From IMG/VR virus record IMGVR_UViG_3300010354_000543, positions 1 through 26,278 of that record: 26,278 nt of DNA. One strand, given 5' to 3'. Every line of letters starts with the position of its first letter. Within the stretch, counting starts at the first letter, position 1. The notes below the pieces were generated by a model. That model was given only the letters and a program-made list of their open reading frames with translations, was not told the origin of the DNA and did not search any database. This document shows, in pieces, positions 22,877 to 26,278 of this stretch. Source of the stretch: a virus. The position numbers and the translations under genes are program-made.

Positions 22877-23061
22877 GGTAGCTGACTGCGCGAAACGCCA
22901 GCAAAGTAGAAGGCGGGGATGGGGCAGAGGCCGTGGAATAAGTAGCCACGGAGCGAGGGACGACACCTGCGATGCCCGTCTAGACGTGGGTTGGGCTACC
23001 TAGAGAAGCCGTGGTTACGGTATACATCTCCCAACAAGATTCGCAAAAATTAGTTTTTGCG
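22877..23061 (+). ncRNA. Second structured non-coding segment
   Basis: This GC-rich stretch between the first RNA's U-tract and the right promoter has no gene. It contains GCTG-ACT-GCG / CGC-CAGC (22881-22902), CCGTGG/CCACGG (22931-22951), a stem of GAT-GGGCA type enclosing it (22918-22926 with 22973-22980), a possible closing pair GGTAGC/GCTACC (22877-22882 with 22995-23000), and a strong CGCAAAAA-TTAG-TTTTTGCG hairpin at 23042-23061 extended by CCAAC/GTTGG. It has no clear promoter of its own, so it may be a read-through extension of the first RNA, an origin or an operator region. Confidence 0.35.
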
Positions 23062-23088
23062 GGTTGGTCGTTCTTTTGTCTTAGGTAC

Positions 23089-23117
23089 TTGCAAACAGTT
23101 TCCTAATGGCCTAGTAT
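23089..23117 (+). promoter_or_regulatory. Early promoter for the right operon
   Basis: TTGCAA, a 17-base spacer and TAGTAT. The predicted start near 23124 leaves a leader of about 12 nt that just includes the GAAAGGAG ribosome site of the first gene. The -35 box and most of the spacer match the left early promoter almost exactly. Confidence 0.6.
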
Positions 23118-23135
23118 TTACCGAAAGGAGCTTAC

Positions 23136-23405
23136 ATGACCCGCGAAGATATAGAACACCTAGCCCTGTCGGTTGGGATGATCCGCACTCAGGGAGACCT
23201 GATTAAACCGCTTTGGACGGCCTCAGATGCCCAGATAGCCAAGATGCTAGAGGTTGTCATCGGGGACGTTAAGCAGAGCGCCTCCGAGATCATGGTCAAG
23301 GCCATCAAGAAGGCCGTCCAGTACGAGCGAGCCGAGTGCGCCAAGCTCGCCAGCTATGTCAGTAAAGAGGCCGCGAAGTCCATCCGGGAGCGTGAAGATG
23401 ACTAA
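23136..23405 (+). CDS. First gene of the right operon, helical protein, 89 aa
   Basis: The protein starts MTREDIEHLALSVGMIRTQG and is almost all alpha-helical, with an Ala/Lys/Glu-rich C-terminal half (EIMVKAIKKAVQYERAECAK). No family-defining motif is seen. GAAAGGAG lies 6 bases before the ATG. As first gene after the right promoter it should be expressed early. A G/C-rich open frame in another phase (from 23254) is a shadow of this gene until 23398, where the next real gene begins. Confidence 0.65.
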   Translation: MTREDIEHLALSVGMIRTQGDLIKPLWTASDAQIAKMLEVVIGDVKQSASEIMVKAIKKAVQYERAECAKLASYVSKEAAKSIREREDD

Positions 23406-23667
23406 GAAAAAAACGGTTAAAAAAGACGAAATAAATAAGCTATTGGGAGATTTGTGGAAAATCAGCAACGAGTTTGATGAGCTGAGTTACCGGTTTGACG
23501 AGGTTTCTACTCTCTTAGAAAACGTGAATTTTGACTTTGATAGCGAAAAGTCTACTTGCTTTTTTTACCTGTCCGAGCGACTACTTAACGAAAACAAATC
23601 AAAGTTTGTTGAACTACAAGAAAGATTAAATAAAGAAATCTTTAACGCGAGGGGATTGGGTAAATGA
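23398..23667 (+). CDS. Coiled-coil protein of unknown function, 89 aa
   Basis: It begins MTKKKTVKKDEINKLLGDL, a basic start, followed by an acidic coiled-coil region with heptad-like repeats (ISNEFDELSYRFDEVSTLLE). After a short FYLSERLL segment a second charged helix (FVELQERLNKEI) ends the protein. ATG 23398 overlaps the preceding gene by 8 bases. GGGAG about 12 bases upstream is a weak ribosome site, so re-initiation is likely. The function is unknown. Confidence 0.6.
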   Translation: MTKKKTVKKDEINKLLGDLWKISNEFDELSYRFDEVSTLLENVNFDFDSEKSTCFFYLSERLLNENKSKFVELQERLNKEIFNARGLGK

Positions 23668-24053
23668 CTGACTTTGAGACATTTTGGAAAGCCTACCCGA
23701 AGAAGAAAAGTAAGCTTCAGGCGCTCCGCACTTGGGAGAAGCTTGCCAAGATCAGGCCACCAATTGAGGAGCTGTTGGCTGCGATTGCGAGGGCTAGGAA
23801 GTCTGACTCTTGGGCCAAGGCTGGGGGCCAGTACATCCCCTACCCAAGCACATGGCTAAACGATGGCGGCTGGATGGACGAGGAGGAAGTTGATTTACCG
23901 GACATCGTGAATGAGAAACCTTGGCATGAGACTTGGCCCGGAATACAGGCTAAAGGCGCGGAGCTGGGGGTCATCGAGAGTAAGTTCACCAGCCCGCAAG
24001 ACTTTAGGGCTGCGGTGATTAAGGCCGCTAAAGAAGGTCTGAAGGTTGCATGA
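23664..24053 (+). CDS. Replication-initiator-like protein, 129 aa
   Basis: The pattern FETFWKAYPKKKSKLQALRT, then W and GGQYIPYPSTWLNDGGWMDE, matches the C-terminal domain of many phage replication initiation or helicase-loading proteins (F-W-x-x-YP-K, then IPYP-TWLN-xx-W). Those proteins usually carry an N-terminal DNA-binding domain; here only the C-terminal unit is present, with an extra 60-residue helical end. The DNA-binding part may be supplied by another gene. I infer a role in loading the host helicase. ATG overlaps the previous stop (ATGA). Confidence 0.65.
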   Translation: MTDFETFWKAYPKKKSKLQALRTWEKLAKIRPPIEELLAAIARARKSDSWAKAGGQYIPYPSTWLNDGGWMDEEEVDLPDIVNEKPWHETWPGIQAKGAELGVIESKFTSPQDFRAAVIKAAKEGLKVA

Positions 24054-24268
24054 CCTGTGAGAAGTGCGAAAAGGGATCGCGGATTTTTAATCTGCAATGC
24101 CTCGGTTGCCGGGATAGGCTGGTCATGGGAATAGATTGCAAGGTCTTGAGGGAAATAGAGGCCAAGTATTTGGACATGAAGTTCGGCTTTTTACCGGACT
24201 ACAAGCGTGAACCTCATTGTGGCTGCAAGACCACCTGTCTGAGAAAGTCTAGGCTGCGTGAACAATAA
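24050..24268 (+). CDS. Cys-rich zinc-ribbon-like protein, 72 aa
   Basis: CxxC pairs occur at residues 3-6 (CEKC) and 17-20 (CLGC), forming a probable zinc ribbon. A second Cys cluster (HCGCKTTC, residues 56-63) lies near the basic C-terminus. The middle is helical (CKVLREIEAKYLDMKFG). Small proteins of this type in phage replication regions often accompany recombination nucleases. The function is unknown. ATGA couples it to the gene before, and it overlaps the next gene by 11 bases. Confidence 0.6.
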   Translation: MTCEKCEKGSRIFNLQCLGCRDRLVMGIDCKVLREIEAKYLDMKFGFLPDYKREPHCGCKTTCLRKSRLREQ

Positions 24269-24515
24269 ACTCACCGCCCCACAGAGACGGCACTTGGCGG
24301 CTGTAAAATCCCTGCCCTGCGGGGTCTGCGGAGCTGCGGAACCCTCTGATGCCCACCACATTGAGCAGGGGCTCCAGTACACCTGTATACCCCTTTGCAA
24401 GGACTGCCACCAAGGGAGCCACAACGGTATCCACGGTCGCAAGTCTATCTGGAACGTATTGAAAAAGACCGAACTAAGCGTACTGAATGACACAATCGAA
24501 AAGCTCACCCGCTAG
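24258..24515 (+). CDS. HNH / Ref-like nuclease, 85 aa
   Basis: The core is C21-G-V-C24, SDAHHI (H33, H34), C47-K-D-C50-H51, then GSHNGIHG with H55 and H59. This is the zinc-bound HNH fold of the phage P1 Ref type, a RecA-dependent endonuclease that cuts at displaced strands. The catalytic His-His and zinc Cys pairs are all present, so the protein should be active. At 85 aa it consists of little but the domain. It neighbours the RusA resolvase, which fits a recombination role. The GTG start at 24258 overlaps the preceding gene. Confidence 0.75.
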   Translation: MNNKLTAPQRRHLAAVKSLPCGVCGAAEPSDAHHIEQGLQYTCIPLCKDCHQGSHNGIHGRKSIWNVLKKTELSVLNDTIEKLTR

Positions 24516-24870
24516 GCTGTCCCTGCCGTGGCCCCCCAAGGAGCTGAGTCCCAACTACTCAGGCCATTGGGCTCCACAGGCATCAGCTAAGAAGAAGTAC
24601 CGGTTTGCGGTCAGGATGCTGGCGCTGCAAGAGAGGTGGGAAATACCCGAGGAAGGCCCGATTTATTTGGAGGTGGAGTTCTACCCCCCAGATAAGAGGC
24701 CACGGGATAAGGACAACATGGTTGGTGCTTTCAAGGCGGGACAAGACGGACTTGCCGATGCTTGGAAAATCAACGATAAGAGGATTGATTGCACATATAA
24801 AGTGAGCGATCAATGTTTGGGTATGGTAAAAGTAAAGCTGGTGGGGGGAGGGACAAATGGAGCATCGTGA
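24487..24870 (+). CDS. rusA: RusA family Holliday junction resolvase, 127 aa
   Basis: RusA is a small dimeric enzyme that cuts four-way junctions during late recombination and packaging. The protein has LPWPPKELSPN at 13-23, then HWA and a helix, FYPPDKRPRDKDNMVG (D74, D76, N77) and GQDGLADAWKINDKRI (D87, D97). The Asp set matches the family's metal-binding residues. The length is typical (E. coli RusA is 120 aa). The gene overlaps the HNH gene by 29 bases, so the two are probably co-translated. It should act on branched DNA made by the recombination genes of the opposite operon. Confidence 0.9.
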   Translation: MTQSKSSPARLSLPWPPKELSPNYSGHWAPQASAKKKYRFAVRMLALQERWEIPEEGPIYLEVEFYPPDKRPRDKDNMVGAFKAGQDGLADAWKINDKRIDCTYKVSDQCLGMVKVKLVGGGTNGAS

Positions 24871-24922
24871 GATCCGGTTGTCGTACACACCGCCTCCCAC
24901 CAAACAGTTTATAATAGCTTGA
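24857..24922 (+). CDS. 21-codon micro-ORF
   Basis: The frame begins MEHREIRLSYTPPPTKQ and ends at a TGATG overlap with the next gene. A purine-rich GGGGGGAGGG ribosome site lies about 5 bases upstream. It may be a translation relay between rusA and the winged-helix gene, or a leftover gene start. A TATAAT at 24910-24915 lies inside it but lacks a -35 partner at normal spacing. Confidence 0.35.
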   Translation: MEHREIRLSYTPPPTKQFIIA

Positions 24923-25188
24923 TGGAACCCAAAAAGCGCACCCGCAGGTCGTTTCTCAGCCGAGACATCCTAAAGGTCTTAACGAAGTATCCGAACCTGA
25001 CAAGGCGAGAGATTTCGATTAAAACCCATGCGAAGAACCATTCGGTCAAGGCGGTGCTATTTAAGCTGGTGGCAACGAACAAGATTCGGTGCGAGAAGGG
25101 TAAGGAAACCAACGCCAAGACAGGCCCACGGTTGGTAAATGTCTATTGCGTGAACCTTGAGGAAAGTGCAGAATCTACCCATGGGTGA
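24922..25188 (+). CDS. Winged-helix-like DNA-binding protein, 88 aa
   Basis: After a very basic start (MEPKKRTRRSFLSRDIL) the sequence KYPNLTRREISIKTHAKNHS, then VKAVLFKLVATNKIRCEKG and a wing-like strand RLVNVYCVNL, gives the helix-turn-helix-wing pattern. It may regulate late genes or bind replication DNA; no family was fixed. ATG 24922 overlaps the micro-ORF stop. The acidic C-terminal tail reaches into the next gene. Confidence 0.6.
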   Translation: MEPKKRTRRSFLSRDILKVLTKYPNLTRREISIKTHAKNHSVKAVLFKLVATNKIRCEKGKETNAKTGPRLVNVYCVNLEESAESTHG

Positions 25189-25543
25189 AATGGAATCTTT
25201 CGCGCTAAACCTCTTGCACTCTGCAAGTTGCGCTCATGTCTATCATTGGCAGACTACTAGCTATTCTGCACATAAAGCATTGGGCAAGTTCTACGAAGCC
25301 ATGCCTGATCTAGTTGACGGTCTGGTTGAGACCTACATGGGTCGCAACGGGATATTCGGAGAGGTCGATAAAGAGCAAGAGGTCTATATGGATAAAGACC
25401 CGCTTGCGTACATGAAGGCTTTGCGGAGCTATGTGGATGACACCCGCAAGGACTTACCACAAGATTCAGAGATTCAGAACCTGATAGACGGGATTACGGA
25501 TCTGATTAACACAACGATTTACAAGCTGGAAAACTTGAAGTGA
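25181..25543 (+). CDS. Ferritin/Dps-like phage protein, 120 aa
   Basis: The N-terminal helix (FALNLLHSASCAHVYHWQT) with a His pair, the second helix (SYSAHKALGKFYEAMPDLVD) and later Glu and Asp clusters look like a four-helix bundle of the Dps/ferritin type. Phages carry an uncharacterised family with this HxxHW and HKALGxFY pattern, which I recall as DUF5856. In Dps, such His/Asp/Glu residues bind iron; here the metal role is unproven. I chose ATG 25181, overlapping the preceding stop. MESF at 25190 is an alternative. It overlaps the next gene by 4 bases. Confidence 0.6.
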   Translation: MGEMESFALNLLHSASCAHVYHWQTTSYSAHKALGKFYEAMPDLVDGLVETYMGRNGIFGEVDKEQEVYMDKDPLAYMKALRSYVDDTRKDLPQDSEIQNLIDGITDLINTTIYKLENLK

Positions 25544-25737
25544 ACTGCGGGACTTGTAGGTTCTTTCTGGCAAACCAGAAGTTTGGAATGTGCCAGCGGT
25601 ATCCTGAGTATGTAATGAAGCAAGACACTCAATGGTGCGGGGAGTATCAGTCCAAGGACACCCCGGAGATCAACCCTAAACCACGCAAAAGAAATGATAA
25701 GACCTCTGAGAGACCGGATTCTAGTCAAGCCGATTGA
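25540..25737 (+). CDS. Small Cys-rich protein, 65 aa
   Basis: The N-terminal 35 residues hold four Cys: CGTC (3-6), GMCQRYP (18) and WCGEY (33), the arrangement of a small zinc-binding or Fe-S-like unit (C-x2-C-R-F...C-x-R-P...W-C). The C-terminal 30 residues are polar, with Lys, Arg, Pro and Asp, and are likely disordered. Such proteins recur in phage replication regions with unknown function. The GTG start overlaps the previous stop as GTGA. It ends 44 bases inside the GroES gene. Confidence 0.6.
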   Translation: MNCGTCRFFLANQKFGMCQRYPEYVMKQDTQWCGEYQSKDTPEINPKPRKRNDKTSERPDSSQAD

Positions 25738-25987
25738 GCGCGAAAAGAGCGCAATCCTTGAAGTAATCATGCGGGAAAACCCGAACATGGGCGAGGTGGT
25801 TGCTGTTGGGCCGGGAGAGTACGACAAGAAGGGTCGGATCATTCCTAACCCCTGCGAGGTAGGTCAGAGGATTCGCTACGGAACAACAGGCGAGTACCTG
25901 ACGTTCCAAGAAGTAGAGCAAGAAGGCCAAAAACTGCTTATGATGTCATGGAAGGATGTGTGTTGGATCGATGAAAACAACCAATAA
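25694..25987 (+). CDS. groES: Phage GroES-like co-chaperonin, 97 aa
   Basis: The Cpn10 signature is clear: MIRPLRDRILVKPIERE at the start, GEVVAVGPGEYDKKG in the middle, VGQRIRYG, and the ending EGQKLLMMSWKDVCWIDE. The segment between 16 and 32 (REKSAILEVIMRENPN) is where the mobile loop that docks on GroEL should be; it differs from bacterial loops. Co-chaperonins such as T4 gp31 replace host GroES to fold phage capsid proteins. The same is likely here, with host GroEL as partner, since no GroEL is encoded in the window. The gene lies ahead of the presumed packaging and capsid genes. Confidence 0.88.
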   Translation: MIRPLRDRILVKPIEREKSAILEVIMRENPNMGEVVAVGPGEYDKKGRIIPNPCEVGQRIRYGTTGEYLTFQEVEQEGQKLLMMSWKDVCWIDENNQ

Positions 25988-26252
25988 ACCCATACCCCGG
26001 ACTACTACTGGCAAGGGCAAGAACTACAAGCCCGTGGAGCAGGGTGCGGGCATGACTGCAAAAGGAAGGGCGGCATACAATGCGAAAAATAATTCAAACC
26101 TTAAAGCTCCAGCTCCAAACCCTAAAACAAAAGCTGACGAAGGCCGTAAAAAGTCTTTTTGTGCGCGGATGAGTGGAGTCCCCGGCCCAATGAAGGACGA
26201 GAAGGGCCGACCAACCCGTAAGGCTGCGGCCTTGAAAAACTGGAACTGTTAA
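25971..26252 (+). CDS. Basic phage protein (DUF6321-like), 93 aa
   Basis: The protein is Lys-, Asn- and Pro-rich, with MTAKGRAAYNAKNNSNLKAP, then KKSFCARMSGVPGPMKDEKG and RPTRKAAALKNW. This matches the conserved end of a small phage family, recalled as DUF6321 (AKGR, NLK-P, RF/RM--, GP-KD-KGRPTR-ALA-W). The charge suggests DNA or RNA binding, possibly in or near the virion, but no role is known. ATG 25971 lies inside the GroES end. An upstream start at 25956 is out of step with the family. Confidence 0.7.
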   Translation: MKTTNKPIPRTTTGKGKNYKPVEQGAGMTAKGRAAYNAKNNSNLKAPAPNPKTKADEGRKKSFCARMSGVPGPMKDEKGRPTRKAAALKNWNC

Positions 26253-26278
26253 TGGATGAGCAATCAATACAAGCAAGA
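26252..26278 (+). CDS. Start of a further gene (partial)
   Basis: An ATG overlaps the preceding TAA as TAATG and opens MDEQSIQAR before the window ends. The start-stop overlap is the same coupling used by its neighbours. In phages with this order a terminase gene often follows the basic protein, so the small terminase is one guess; nine residues cannot show it. Confidence 0.4.

Larger units (their letters stand above)
22591..23107. repeat. 19-bp inverted repeat bounding the control region
   Basis: The arms are 22591-22609 and 23089-23107. Read outward, both are TTGCAAACAGTTTNCTAAT, where N is A on the left and C on the right, so 18 of 19 match; 13 bases in a row are identical. Each arm supplies the -35 box and most of the spacer of one divergent promoter. 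The 480 bases between them hold no convincing gene. Confidence 0.85.

Noticed and set aside
22730-22885. 51-codon open frame (starts MKTVRNPRLFRW) inside the structured RNA
   Set aside because: The only purine-rich site (GGAAAG) touches the ATG with no spacing, composition is odd, and the long perfect helices explain the sequence better than coding does. It should still be kept in mind if peptides are found.
23042-23061. CGCAAAAA/TTTTTGCG hairpin as a terminator
   Set aside because: The stem is good but no continuous T-tract follows (GGTTGGTCGTTCTTTTG). It is kept only as part of the structured segment.
22560-23130. tRNA, tmRNA or RNase P RNA in the gene-free region
   Set aside because: No TTCRANTC loop, acceptor/CCA pattern, tag frame or RNase P core sequence was seen by eye.
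23254-23397. N-terminal extension of the 89-aa coiled-coil gene (Ser/Pro/Arg-rich)
   Set aside because: It is a frame-shifted reading of the first right-operon gene. The true start is ATG 23398.
24910-24915. TATAAT as an internal promoter
   Set aside because: No -35-like hexamer lies 15-19 bases upstream; the nearest TTG-type box is 26 bases away.
24857-24922. Micro-ORF as a remnant of a large terminase N-terminus
   Set aside because: LSYTPPPTKQ loosely recalls terminase starts, but the frame stops after 21 codons and no downstream terminase sequence follows in any frame.
1-26278. CRISPR array, insertion sequence, integrase or attachment site
   Set aside because: No regularly spaced repeats outside coding repeats, no transposase or recombinase motifs and no terminal inverted repeats were found.

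Overview
The window is a stretch of a tailed double-stranded DNA phage genome. It has no ribosomal, tRNA or metabolic genes and no integrase, and almost every base is coding, with 1-4 base stop/start overlaps. The tail-completion genes resemble the P22-type gp4/gp10 set, so a short-tailed podovirus-like particle is the best guess. The lysis genes (3TM holin, M15 peptidase, lipoprotein with a lipobox) point to a Gram-negative host. The overall style matches phages of freshwater or marine Proteobacteria, but the host cannot be fixed from the sequence.

Layout. (1) 1-16.4 kb, plus strand, virion genes: the end of an upstream gene, an 866-aa tail fibre, an 1155-aa glycine-rich protein of four tandem units, small accessory proteins, a gp4-like and a gp10-like tail-completion protein that share an inserted module, a cupin-like protein, three probable ejection (internal virion) proteins, a tail-collar fibre and two small membrane proteins. 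(2) 16.4-18.9 kb, plus strand: an HslV-like Ntn peptidase, a metallophosphoesterase, a 48-aa membrane protein, a holin and an endolysin, closed by a strong terminator. (3) 22.5-18.9 kb, minus strand: unknown small proteins, a Zn-finger-like protein, an HTH protein, a putative annealing protein, a YqaJ-like exonuclease, SSB and, at the far end, a membrane peptide overlapping a lipoprotein gene. (4) 22.54-23.14 kb, a non-coding divergent control region. (5) 23.1-26.3 kb, plus strand: a replication-initiator-like protein, a Ref-like HNH protein, a RusA resolvase, a winged-helix-like protein, a ferritin-like protein, GroES, a basic protein and the first codons of another gene, possibly terminase.

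The control region is the most unusual part. It is bounded by two copies of a 19-bp promoter sequence in opposite orientation (18 of 19 identical), which drive the two early operons apart. Between them lies a third sigma70-like promoter, with a perfect 7-bp dyad just upstream of its -35 box. It drives about 175 nt that fold into two long interleaved helices (about 20 and 22 bp, pseudoknot order) ending in a U-rich terminator. A second GC-rich structured segment follows. I read this as a phage-encoded structured non-coding RNA that I cannot assign to a family.

Working together: the minus operon supplies a recombination set (annealing protein, exonuclease, SSB) that pairs with the replication, HNH and RusA genes of the right operon. 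The phage GroES and the HslV-like protease suggest control of protein folding and turnover during infection. The left half builds the particle and releases it. No polymerase, portal, capsid or complete terminase gene lies in the window, so the rest of the genome is outside it.
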